Under the pieces are notes generated by a model. The model saw only the letters and a program-made list of their open reading frames with translations. It did not search any database and was not told the DNA's origin. The translations under genes and the position numbers were made by a program. Shown piece by piece: positions 34,001 through 47,343 of a stretch of 64,000 bases of DNA (within the stretch, counting starts at the first letter, position 1; every line of letters begins with the position of its first letter). Location of the stretch: assembly GCF_900005765.1 (NCBI RefSeq), contig NC_041686.1, positions 248,001 through 312,000 on the forward strand, given 5' to 3'. This stretch comes from Plasmodium relictum (lineage: Eukaryota > Apicomplexa > Aconoidasida > Haemosporida > Plasmodiidae).

Positions 34001-37000
34001 TTGTCGCAATCTGAAAAATCATTATGATAATAAAAATTCTTGTTATTTATTTTATTTAAATAAAGGAAGCAGTTGTCTATCGTTTTCCTTTTTATATTTA
34101 AATTACAAATCATATTATGTTCTATCTTATCTAAGAATTTTTTATCATCAAAAGTTTCTTTACTGTTTTCATGGTTATAGCCACTTGAAGACCTTCTATT
34201 ATTTTTATCAATATATAGATTTTTGTTATCTGCAGAATTCAATGGGATTAAATTAGAATTTTCATTTTCTAAATTTTCTTTATGCTTTATCTTTTCAAAA
34301 TTGTTAGATAACTTATCTAAGCTCTTCAGAACAGCCATTGGTTTATTGACATAAGAATAATTATTAATATTTTTATTTAAACTTAAGCAATCTGAATATC
34401 TTTTATTATATTTTATACAATCATTATTAACATAAAAATTGCTATTTTTTGATAGTATTATTCTTTTTTTATTAAAATGATCTAAATAAATATTCTCCAT
34501 TAATCTACTTTTATAGCTTCTCTTTTTTAAATTTATAGTATTATTATTTTTTTCAACATTTTCTCCCAATTCTCTTGGACTACTAAAAGTATGTCTCCTT
34601 TTGCTATCAAATAATGAAACACTTAAATTTTTTGAAAATTCTTTTTTGCAATTATCATAATTATGTAGCAGTAAAATATCATTTATGACATTGTTTTCTT
34701 TAGAATTATGAGAATTTGATAAATTTATACTTTTCGATTTAGAAGGAGCATTATTTATTTCGTTGGAATAAAATTGAACATTATTGTAATTTAAATAATT
34801 ACTGTAAATTGATACATTTGAATAGTTATTTATTGTATTATTAAGATTAAAGAAATTATTATAAATTTTTGATATGAACAAATTTTCTGAATATATGAAT
34901 TTTTTTAAAGATTTTACCTTTTTTTCATTTTCTTTTCTTTTTTTAAAATTATAATATAACTGTTTAAGTAAATATTTTACATTCTTTTGCAAGATACTTT
35001 CCTCTTTTTTCGTATTCAGGTGCTTTTTTAATTTTTTTATTAGTTCATTTGATTGGCTTAACTTATTTTCATAATACAAAACATCATCATCAATTTTTTC
35101 TTCAGGACATATATATGTATGATTATCTACCTCTTTTTTATATGATTCATTTATATAACTTTTAATAGATACTAAATCTTCATTATATTTATTTGAATTA
35201 TGCTCTTTATTTTCAACTAAACCAGTATTTTGATCCTCATTTAAATTACCGTTTTCTTTTACTTTTATATTATCTTTTATTTCATTCATTTTTTTATCAA
35301 AATTTTCTCCAGGTAAATAATTCTTCTGATTAAGATGCTCATTTTCGTTTTTCTTTTTTAAATATAATGCTTGCAAAATTTTTCTAATGTATCTGTTCAT
35401 GTCTTTTTCTTTTTCAATCTTCAACTTAATTGAAGATAATTTTTTCTTTTTTTTCAAAAATTCTTTTAAGTAATTCTTAATTTTTAAATCCTTCTTAGAA
35501 TTATGCTGAAATAAATTTTCTTCCTTATTGTATTTAAAGGGAGAATAAGTTGAAAAAGAGTCATCTGAGTTACAAAAAGATGAAATTGAGTTTAAATATG
35601 AATCTTTTATATCATTAGATAAAATACTACTTGAAGAAATTATAAAATCATTGTTTATTTCGTAATTCTTATTATCTTTAGTATCATATAGCTCATCTGA
35701 TGTAATGACTTTATTTAATTTTTTTTTATCAGTACATTTAGAAGAAGTAATTTCCTTTTTTTTATTAATATCAATAGAATGCTCTTCAACCTTTTTTCTT
35801 TTATTTTTTTTCATTTTATTATATACTCCTTTCTTTTTTAATTTTCTTAATTCTTCATTAAGTTCTTGATTTCTTTTCAATAACTTAGAATATGCTTGTT
35901 TACTTATTTCTTCTTTTTTTTTTAATTTATTTATAAAAATTTCTTCTCTTTCATGCAACTTTGTTATAATGTTTTCCTTTTTGCGTATAATGTTATTGTG
36001 CTTTCTTTGTTCTTCTTTTAAAATCTTACTTGTTTTTAAAAAATTATTTTTCATTTTCATAATATCTACCTTTAAATGTTTTATTTTTTGCTCATTATCA
36101 TTTAATTTCTTTTGAATTTTCTCTTTTTCATTTGTAATTTTTAATATTTCATTTTTCATATTTTCTATTTTTTTATAATTTTTATCTGTTTGACTATTTA
36201 CTTGTAAAAAATGTAATTTTTTTTTCAAATTCATAATATTGTTTGTTAGAAGTTCATTTTTAGCATTATATTCTTCTTTTTCTTTATTAACTCTTTTAAA
36301 TTTACTTAACTCCTCTTTTATAATTTTTTGTAGCTTATGCAATTTATTTTTAAGAAATTTTGGGGAAATGTTGTTGTAATTTATATCTTCTTCAGAACTA
36401 TCAAATGTATTTTTTTCATTAATGTAATTATTTTTTATTTTTTTATTGTCCAAATAATCTATTATGTCTAAATTGTTTTTTTTTAATTTTTTATTATAAT
36501 TATACTCATTCGTTCCTTTTATTTTTTTTTCTTTTTCATTTTCCTTCTCCATAAAATCGCTAATTTTATCTTTATTCTCAAAGAAGTTATTATCAATGTT
36601 ATTTAAATATAAAAAGTTAGATGAACTATCATTTTCAGAACTATAGATTTTCTCTAGAATGTCTCTATTATTTTCATAGTTATTTACAGTTAAGCTATTG
36701 CAATATCTATTTAATGATGAAAACTTCCCTTTTTTATAATCAATATATGTACGGTACAATACATCTATTTTTTGAATATTGTCATTATAATTTTTTTTTA
36801 TATAACTGGGAAATGTATTTTTTTTATTATTAATTTCAGTATCGGAACAATTTTTTTTTATAAAATGTGTTGGCATTTTATTTTTTATTTCTCTTTCAAA
36901 CTCTATATCACTGAAACAATTTCTTTTATATTTGAAAGAAAAATTATATTCATTTATATGATAAAAAAGTAATTTTTTCAATAAATTGGAATTATAATGA

Positions 37001-39996
37001 TTTATTCTCATATCTTTTTTTATTTTTTTTTTTTTTTTTTTATTTTTTTCATCTGTCTTTGAATATTTTTTCACTTTTTTAATCATTTTTTTTAATTCCT
37101 CAATTTTTTTTTCGTATACTTTATTTTTCTCAAATATGATATTATATTTTTTATTTAAGTCTTTCAACTTTTTTTCATTATAGTGATTCAATTCATATTG
37201 TCTGAATATTTTTTCTACATTTTTTTTATCCTCTTCAAAATTTATAAATAAATGTTTTTTTTCAAAAAAATTAAAATCGGAATCACACTCATCATTTACA
37301 AGTACATTTTTTTTTTCACATAATTCGCATATTTTATGATTTTTATTAAACGAATCATTATATTGGAAGTTATTTTCTAACGTGTTCATCTTATTCAGTG
37401 CGTCATTGATATTCGATGTATCGACATTACAACTACTATTCACTCTATTATTATTTTCACTTTCACATATATTTCCGTTGCTGCTTTCATTCATTTTTTG
37501 TTTTAAAGGAATATTTTCATTATAAACACTTTTCTCTATTTTATTTATATCGTAAGAACTATTATTTATAACAATGCCATGCTCTTTTTTATTATTTTTT
37601 TCAATATTTATTTCGTTATCATTAGTATTTATATAGGAATCATATATATTATTGCTGATGGAATTGTTTATTTTAACATCGGGCCTATATTTTGTTATAG
37701 CGTTATTATTATTTCTGTAGCTATAATTATGACCGTTTGTTTTATTTTTTTCGCAAATTAAATTGTAATATTCAATAAAAGTATTTTTATTTGAGTTATC
37801 CGAAATGTTCTGATTATTTTTAAGAAAAAAGGAATCACAACTCCAATTATAATACTTCATATTATTAATACGGTTACTATTTTTTAAATCATCACAATAC
37901 ATATGATTATTAAATGTTTTAGAGTCATACATATTTAATGACTTACTTTTTTGAATTTTATTATAATTTTTTTTAAAATGAATATTTTCTATATCGTGAA
38001 AGTTTTTATTATGGTTATCCTCTAATTTATTGTGAAAATGCATATAATTATGTTTTAATATAAAATTAGAGTTTTCCATTTCATTATAAGAAAATTTATT
38101 TTCATTTTTTAATAATGTTAAATAATAAAATATAAGACAAATTAATTTTTTTCTTTTCTTTTTTAAACTTTTAATTTTTTGCATTAACAAATTATTTTGA
38201 TCTGCTATTTCTTTAAATTTATTATTGATCTCTAATTCATTGCATTTATCTTTACATCCTACTTTATATTTTTTTAATTCCAAATTTAAGCTATATAATT
38301 GTTTTCTTAATTCATTAATAACTAAACTATTGACATCGTAATTAATTACAGGATTGTTTTTAATTTTTTTAGTTCTTGAAGCATATTTAATTGTACTCAA
38401 TGTTTCATAAAAGTCTTCTGGATTAATACTTATGCAAGCAATCATAACCGTTTTGCTATTTCCACCGAGGGAATCCTGTAAAATTCTTGTTAATTTAGAA
38501 TTCCTATATGGAATATGTTGACTTTTTTTATAATTAGATAGACTATATATAACATTACTTAATGATAATAAGCCATAATTAATATTTATTGCCTCTTTTA
38601 ATCTATTACCTTGTGTTTCTGTTCTTTTAGCTCTTTCACTACCAGCTAAATCAACAAAATGAAATTTAGAACAAATTATTTCTTCTTTATTAATTTTATC
38701 ATTTTCGCAAGTAATATCATTTCCATTATTTATATTTTCAGTAATATTATCATTATCTTCTTCACTTTTTTCTTTATTATTAATATTTCTTTCATTATTA
38801 TTGTCTTCTTTTTTTTTTTTTTTTTCTATTATTTTTTTTCTTTGAATTAAGTTAATTGTAAATATAGCATGAGATCTACTTGATTTGTCATTCATAAATG
38901 TTTTCTCTGTTGTTCTAAATAAATTTCCTCTATGTAAAATAGAAAAAATGTCTTGAACATTTTCTACTTTTTCATTTTTTACTCCCATTAATATTATTTC
39001 TTTTTTATTAATATCTTCCCTGATAGATATGTTTTTATTTATTTTACTTTTTTTTCTATTCTTACCATTTTTCTTATTCACTTTTGTATTATAACTTAAC
39101 TCATCAAAATCAATTAAATCTACTATTTCCTCATTATAAATTTCTATGTATGTGCATGATACATCAAAATAAATATGATTTTTTTTTTTTTTTTCTATAA
39201 TTTTATACATATCATTCAAAAATCTAGGTAATATTCCAGTATTTTCAGAAAATTCATTTATGTAATCAAAACCCATAGTGAATGTTTTTCCTGAACCAGT
39301 TTGTCCGTATGCAAAAATAGTGCAATTGTATCCTTCAAATAAATTATTTAAAAATTTATTAGATAAATATGAGTAAACTTCTTCTTGTTTTGTTTCTTCT
39401 GAAAATACTCTATCAAACAAGAAATTTGTATTATGTATATAAATACAGTTATTATTATATTTTATATTTTTATCATCATGGTAACTTGAATTTTTTATTT
39501 CATCTTCATTTATTTTTGTCATTTTTCTAGGTTTTATTCTTATTATAACTTCACAATTATGCTTATCATCATTATTATTAAAATCATTTTTTTTTTCTCT
39601 TTCATCTTCATCGTCGTAAGTTAAATTATTAGTATCTATTGATTCTGCAAGATCATTCATACTTGAGAACAGCTCTTCGTTTTCAAATTCATATTTATTT
39701 ATATGCAACATATTTTTATCAAATTTTAATTCTGATATAATATTGTTTAATTTTCCAAAATTTTCCAAATCATTACTATATTTGTCTGTATTCACTGTAT
39801 CATTACAATTTTTTTTAGAAACGAATGCATCTTCATCATATTTATTCAAAGAAACTAAGTTATTATTGCATGTAGTGTGATTTAATGATTTAAAGATTCC
39901 TTTTTTTGTATTTAAGTATTTGTCATCTAGTGAATTTTTCTGTTCTTTTGATTCAACTTTTTCTTCCAATGTTGATACAAATTCACTCATATTCAT
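31014..39996 (-). CDS. Giant kinesin with N-terminal motor and C-terminal WD40 region (KIF21/kinesin-4-like)
   Basis: Three exons on the reverse strand: 31490..39996, 31280..31405 and 31014..31110, all GT-AG and in phase; total 2909 residues. After a roughly 145-residue acidic/Asn-rich N-terminus the motor domain runs from about 147 to 560: IIRIKPRK, P-loop [15 protein letters not shown] (about 230-245), switch [16 protein letters not shown] (about 370), switch [14 protein letters not shown] (about 450) and [37 protein letters not shown] resembles the kinesin-4 signature. A Lys/Asn-rich insert lies between the switch regions. Coiled-coil segments dominate about 1220-1480. WD40-like blades begin near 2430 ([10 protein letters not shown]) and include [26 protein letters not shown]. 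The two small exons finish blades with DGFIQMWN and SSDGSVKLF, which supports the splicing. The motor should walk on microtubules; WD40-tailed kinesins in animals control microtubule growth. The start could be the third codon (MSEF). Confidence 0.92.
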
Positions 39997-41598
<1,602 letters not shown>

Positions 41599-43915
41599 AT
41601 GAAAAACATTTTAAGAAAGGTAAAATTTACAAAAAATGGAAAATTTCAAAGGTTCCATTTTTGTACTTCTGAAATAGTCGAAAAAGAAAATTCCATAATT
41701 AATTATAAGATGATCTTAGGCTTAAAAAAAATAGAAATATCTAATTTGTCATCTTTATGTAGAGATTTTCATAATATTTTCAGAATAGATAAATACCAAT
41801 TATTAAAATATACAAATGAAATATTACCTTTTATAAAATACTTAAGAACAAGTGAAATAGTAATGATTTTGCATCACTATTCTTTTATAAATTATAATAA
41901 TTTTAACTTTTATAATAACATATGGAATCAAATTATAAATAAGTTGTATGATATTGATTGCAAAGAATTAGCATTAATTATATATAGTATGGGGAAAATA
42001 AAATACATTAATAAAGATATGATTTTATTTTTTGAAAATGAAATAAAAAAATGGATACACAAATTTAGTGGAAGGGATTGTTCCTTAATATTAAAGGGAA
42101 TGAAGAATTTAAATTATAATAATGATGAAGTATATGAATTAGTTCATGAGAGAATTTTAAAAATTTATGATGATTTAAATATTTTAGACATATGTATTAT
42201 TTTAAATACTCATAGCAAACATAAGAATGTGAATTTACGTTTATTTGAAATTTTATTAAATAAATCTTTAACTTATTTTTCTGTTATAAATGAGCAGTGC
42301 ATAGGATCTATACTTTGGAGTATTAGTAATGCTAGCATTAAAGCAGAAAAATATTTTTCTCTATTAGGATTAAAGTTAAGGTTACTTATGTATGAAAAGC
42401 TTCTGAAAGATAAAAAAGTAAAAGAAAATAATGATTCTGTTAATGAAAATATTGTTAATAATAAAAATAGTTCAAAGGAAGACTTGTGCTTTAGTAATAA
42501 AGAAAAAATTGAAATGAATAGTAATAATATATATCAGAAACACTTGGATAGTGAAGATGTTTCTGATGAAATAAATTATAAAAAAACTAATGAGAGAAAT
42601 ACAAATAATTTAAATTGTAATAATAATAATTTTCAAAATAATTTAAATGATATTGAGAATAATTCAAGTAATAGCACTGATGGTTTAGATGATTTTAATT
42701 TGCAAATAAGTTCTCATAATACTTGCAAATACGAAAATTTATTGCCGTCAATCATTTATTCTTATGGGAAACAAAGAACATATTTGAAATATAACATTAA
42801 TATTGATAAAAATTTATATAACGATATTATAAATAGTTATAATGTAGAATATGAACCTAACATTGCCCCTGTTGAAACTGTATATTTATTTGATATATCT
42901 AGAAAAATTTTAAAAGAAAAAAATGTTTTTAATAATGCTAATGATAAAAAAAATAAATTAAAAAAGTATCAGAATAAAAAGTATTATCAAGATATTATTT
43001 ATATCATAAATAATTATCTTAATTTTTTTTTAAAGGAAATACATTACAATGACTTAAAAAATGTTTTATTTGGAATGGCAAAAATCGAAATGCCTGTTAA
43101 TAAAAACTTATTGAACAATATTTTTGAATTAATTATTATATATATAAATAAAAACTTGTATAAATGTTATGAAATTATTAATTTATCTAGGTCTCTATCA
43201 TTAATTCCTCATGTAAATTCAAATATATGGACGATCTTATTAGACAGTTATAAGGACAATTTTCTCTCCAATACTCATGTTAAAAATAACAGCTACTTAT
43301 TTTATATATTTTCTTTCGTAAAAAAAAATCTTAATAATTATAATTTTGATTCATATTTAATTGAACATATAAATAAAAAAATTAATAACATTAATAAAGA
43401 TGATGTCATTTACTTAATAAAAGGCTTAATAAATCTTAATTATTATCACAATGAATTAATTAATAACGTTTCCAAATACATTGAAAAAAATTACGAAATA
43501 TTTAACTTAATTGATATTGTTTATATTTTAAAGTATTTCACTTTAATGAATTTAAGAAATATAACAATTTTTAATCTGTTTGCAAAAACAATTAAGAAAA
43601 AAAATATAAAATATAATTATGAACTTATTTCAACAATAGCTTCATTTTATTTAGAGGTTAGAATAATTTTCAATTTACATTTACTTAACCATTTAAAAAA
43701 ATATAATTTAAAAAAAAAATTTTAAATAATTTATTTATATAATATTCCAATTTAGTAAAATAATTATTTTTAATTTTATTTTTACATATTTATTTACCTT
43801 TTTTTTTTTTCAGATGGATGTATATCCCAAAGTTATAGAAGATATACTAATAGCAGAAAAAAGAAATAATGAAAAATGTTATAAAACAGAAGAAATTCAA
43901 TGTGATGAAGAATAA
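41599..43915 (+). CDS. Heptatricopeptide/FASTK-like organellar repeat protein (HPR-like)
   Basis: Two exons, 41599..43656 and 43814..43915, phase 0 (GAG|GTTAGA, TTTTCAG|ATG), giving 719 residues. The N-terminus is basic with few acidic residues (MKNILRKVKFTKNGKFQRF), like a mitochondrial leader. The rest is built of repeated helical units of about 35-40 residues, each with a pattern such as SEIVMILHHYSFINYNN, KELALIIYSMGKIKY, DCSLILKGMKNLNYNN, DICIILNTHSKHKN, QCIGSILWSISNASI, and later DLKNVLFGMAKIEMP and DVIYLIKGLINLNYYHN. This is the look of octotricopeptide, FASTK and apicomplexan heptatricopeptide (HPR) proteins, which bind organellar RNA and help assemble fragmented mitochondrial rRNA. 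An Asn-rich insert sits at about 275-375. No RAP nuclease-like domain is visible at the C-terminus. The family call is by repeat pattern, not by a catalytic motif. Confidence 0.75.
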
Positions 43916-44018
43916 AATATAGTTTATTTTGAATATTAAAAATTTGTTTAATTAATATAATTTCGTATAGTGTCTTTTCATATATTAATAAAAAAAAAAA
44001 AAAAAATTTTTATGTATT

Positions 44019-44789
44019 TTAATTTTTGTAAAATTTATAAAAAGAATTTATATGTGGTTCATATGCATTACAACTATTATTTTGTTCACTTTTTTTTGGC
44101 AAACTATCTATAAAAGGAAAGCAAAAAATGTTTTTTAAATATTTTTGGTCAAAACCTTTTGGGAATAAGTTTTCATTACCCCATCTACCATTGCCTTTTA
44201 TAACATCATAATTTAAATTTAAACTTTCTCTTGTATATTTTGGCAATTTAATATTATTCTTTTTTTTTTTTTTTAAATAAGAAATGGCATTTAATTCACT
44301 ATATATACTTGGACACCATAATCCCTAAAGAAAAAAAAATTTTTTAAGAAAAAACAATAAAAATAAAAAGATGATATTTAATATGCTGAATACGTATTAA
44401 TAAAAATATAAGTACTTTTTATTTATATTTTTTTTCATTTTTTTTTTTATTACTTGAATACTTCTTCTATTTGAGTAAACTTTAGGGCCACCATGTTTTA
44501 AAAAATCAGTGTTCCCAGCACTATCTTTATATAAATTAATAATGTCAACAATATGCTTAGATTTTATATCTTTTAATGATATTTCGTATTTGCTATTATT
44601 TATATATTCAAATATAGCTAATGGTTCTTCATATTGCTCATGTTGTATTTCGAAATTTAAATGTTTATTTTCTTCTTTATAATCGGGTAAAATAAATCTC
44701 AAAAAAAAACGAACATTCCTACTACTATGCCCTGTTTCACTATATTTCAATAAAATTTTTTTTAATTGATACACACCATTAGAACACAT
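44019..44789 (-). CDS. MRPL43: Mitochondrial ribosomal protein L43 (mL43)
   Basis: Two exons on the reverse strand, 44454..44789 (112 codons) and 44019..44324, phase 0. Joining CAA|GTAATA to TTTAG|GGATTA gives RRSIQGLWCPS, which matches the SIQG.W.P segment after the L51/S25/CI-B8 thioredoxin-like domain of mL43 and so confirms the intron. The product is 213 residues. The N-terminal domain begins NGVYQLKKILLKYSETGHSSRNVRFFL, the hallmark of the family (RGVWQLxxLxLKYC..GGSSRGxR). It is a large-subunit protein of the mitochondrial ribosome, encoded in the nucleus. The C-terminal 75 residues (YDVIKGNGRWGNENLFPKGFD and so on) are a lineage extension. No separate leader peptide is evident before the domain, as in other mL43 proteins. 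Convergent with the HPR-like gene, 103 bases apart; both are probably mitochondrial translation factors. Confidence 0.9.
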
Positions 44790-45598
44790 ATTTTATTAAG
44801 ATAAAATCAGGGAAGCATTGTTTATTTTATTAATTTTTTTTTTTTTTTTTTTTTCCCCTGAATTTTTTCTTAAGTATCTATTTTTCATTTTAACATTTTT
44901 AATTAAAAAAATTATAATTTTAGAAAAATATACTAAAAAAAAAAATTTTAAATTAAAATTTTTAAAAAATAATCCGTTTATCAAAAATTTTTAAATGCAT
45001 ACGAAGAGATGTAAAAAAAAAAAAATAATATTTCTTAAAAAAAAATAAAAATATCATTCATATAAATAAATGGGCTTATAAAAAAAAAAAAAAAATTAAT
45101 ATATTTCTCTCATATAAAATATTATATTTATTTAAAAAAAATTTTTGAAAAATCCTTTCATTATACATCTTAAAAGATTAATGTGTGCGAAGCCTTAAAA
45201 AGGCATATATTAAATTAAAAAAAAAAGCATAATATTATTTGTAATAAATATACAATTATTTCATTTATTTATTTTTTTTATTTTATCTAATTATAATTTG
45301 CTTAATTACATTTTTTTTGTGAATTATTATAATTGTGTTATAAATCTTCTTTATTTTACAACATAAATACTTACGTTGATTTTTATATTTCTCACAATTT
45401 TTTTTCATTAATGAACACTTATGAATTGCTTTTGTAAAACATTAATTATAAATTTTACATTTTTTTCAAATAAAATATTTTTACTTATATCTCTTATAAG
45501 AATTATATTTATTAATTTAATAATATTAATTTTATAAAATTATTTTTGTAAAATGTTACAAAATATAGTACATTAATTTCATTTACGTTTTTTTACAA

Positions 45599-45629
<31 letters not shown>

Positions 45630-45701
45630 TTTTGTCATTTTATTGTAAAAAAAAAAAAAAGCTATATATATTTGTTAGTTTAATTTTATATATATACGAA
45701 A
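44790..45701. other. Divergent intergenic region (L43 / PI31-like)
   Basis: 912-base head-to-head spacer with A/T homopolymers and a (TA)n tract at about 45600-45620. The only G/C-containing island is at about 45182-45206 (GTGTGCGAAGCCTT followed by AAGGC), a small stem (GCCTT/AAGGC) that may be a promoter or UTR element. No gene seen. Confidence 0.5.
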
Positions 45702-46547
45702 ATGAAAGTTCACAATACCTTTAAAGACTTAATAAAACTTAATAACAATTTGAGAAAGGAAGAAATACTTATCTTATTTTTTCATAGTAGTCTTTTGGAT
45801 TATAATTTTATTTACGAATTAGAAGATGAAAAAAAATCTTTAACATTAGAAAATGAAAATATAAAAATTTCCGGAGGTTATATAAAATATACAGTTGATG
45901 ATAAGAAAGAAAATTTTTTTATAGGTAGAATATTAATAGATCCAGAATGGAGAAAAAACTCGAATAATTATAATTTCATATATAAGAATCTAGAAAATAA
46001 TGATAAATACAACCTAAATATATTGAAAATAGATAATTCATTAGTTCTTCAAGTAATTAATATGGCAGAACCCTCTTCAATACATTCAGTTACAATAAAA
46101 ATAGATGAATATATAAATAGTGATAATGAAATTAATATAGAGAACATAGAAGAAAGTATTAAAATAGAAAAATTAGAAAATGTATTTCAAGCACAAATAT
46201 TGAGAAACATGAAATTTAGTCACACTGATAAGATTGCTAGTAATAATTTAATTAATCAATCCAATATAAATGAGTTACGTAATCCAAATTATAACACTAG
46301 TTATGATTCTCATTTTATCGGAAATTTTAATGACGATTATTTTGATGATAAAAATCCAGTAATAGGGGAAAATATCTTTCCAAATTTGAGAAGGAAAAAT
46401 AATATTGTAAAACCAGATGGATTGTTAGTAGGTCCCAATAATAAATTTTTCGATCCCAAAAATTTGCGTTATGATCCTATAGGGCCATTTGGGCTTGAAC
46501 CAAATTCAGATAAGCCTTTTGAATTTAAAAATAATTTTGATTTTTAA
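45702..46547 (+). CDS. PI31-like proteasome regulator (PSMF1 family)
   Basis: Single exon, 281 residues. The C-terminal 60 residues carry the recognisable part: NPVIGENIFPNLRR, DGLLVGPNNKFFDP, and LRYDPIGPFGLEPN. In PI31/PSMF1 a similar run of (D/G)P-rich segments ending in a FDPxGP motif contacts the 20S proteasome. The N-terminal domain (about 1-150), with RKEEILILFFHSSLLDY and NYNFIYKNLENNDKYNLNIL, is compatible with the FP domain that binds FBXO7 or dimerises, but is weakly conserved. The middle is Asn-rich and disordered. The protein would act in the cytosol or nucleus as a modulator of 20S activity or proteasome assembly/transport. I rate the C-terminal match good and the N-terminal one suggestive. 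A generic disordered protein is the alternative. Confidence 0.7.
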   Translation: MKVHNTFKDLIKLNNNLRKEEILILFFHSSLLDYNFIYELEDEKKSLTLENENIKISGGYIKYTVDDKKENFFIGRILIDPEWRKNSNNYNFIYKNLENNDKYNLNILKIDNSLVLQVINMAEPSSIHSVTIKIDEYINSDNEINIENIEESIKIEKLENVFQAQILRNMKFSHTDKIASNNLINQSNINELRNPNYNTSYDSHFIGNFNDDYFDDKNPVIGENIFPNLRRKNNIVKPDGLLVGPNNKFFDPKNLRYDPIGPFGLEPNSDKPFEFKNNFDF

Positions 46548-47343
46548 ATTTTAAAACAATGTATATAAATGAGCTTTATTCAAGTCTTTTTCATTAGATA
46601 TTTTATATATATATATATATATAAAATTTTTTTTAAATGTATTGATATATTATAAATTTTTCATTTAAAATATAGAAAGAAGTCTTTTTGCTTCTATTGT
46701 ACTTTAAATATATTATCATTTTAAAAATTATTATAAAATTTCTTTTTTTTGATCGTAATAAGTATGAATTTTTTAATTATTTCTTTTAATTATTTTATTT
46801 TTTTTATTTCTATTTCTAATATTTACAATAATAATTTTTCATTAAATAATGAAACTTTACATCTAATATACCATAATAATTACAAAAACGGTAATGATAA
46901 CATGAAATAACAAAAAGAAAAAAAAAAACATATGTAATAATAATAATAATAATCTTTATTTTAATAAAAATTAAAGTTTTTTGTTGGCATATGTTCATAT
47001 GTTAAAAGATATATGAATAATAATTTAATTAGAATAAACGAAAAACAAACAAAAAAATTGACAAAAAGGGATATTGTGAAAAAAAAACTGCACGTAAAAT
47101 AAAACAAAGAGAAACATTAAAAAATTTTAATATTTAAGTTAAAGAAAAATATAAATTCAAAATTCATAATAGTAATTTTTTTGCTAATGAAAGGCATATT
47201 TATTTGAAAAAGGAGAGAATTAAAAGAAATATTAAATAAAAAAAAAAAAAAAAATTAAAATACAAAGCTAATAATACTTTAAATAATTTAAAAAAAGAAA
47301 AATATGAAGAAATGTAAAAAAAAATTAAAGCATTATCTGATTT
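46548..47343. other. Convergent intergenic spacer (PI31-like / helicase)
   Basis: 796-base tail-to-tail spacer holding both 3' UTRs, with a short (TA)n tract near 46605-46622. A 60-codon reverse frame at 46816-46998 is low-complexity and not accepted. Confidence 0.55.
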
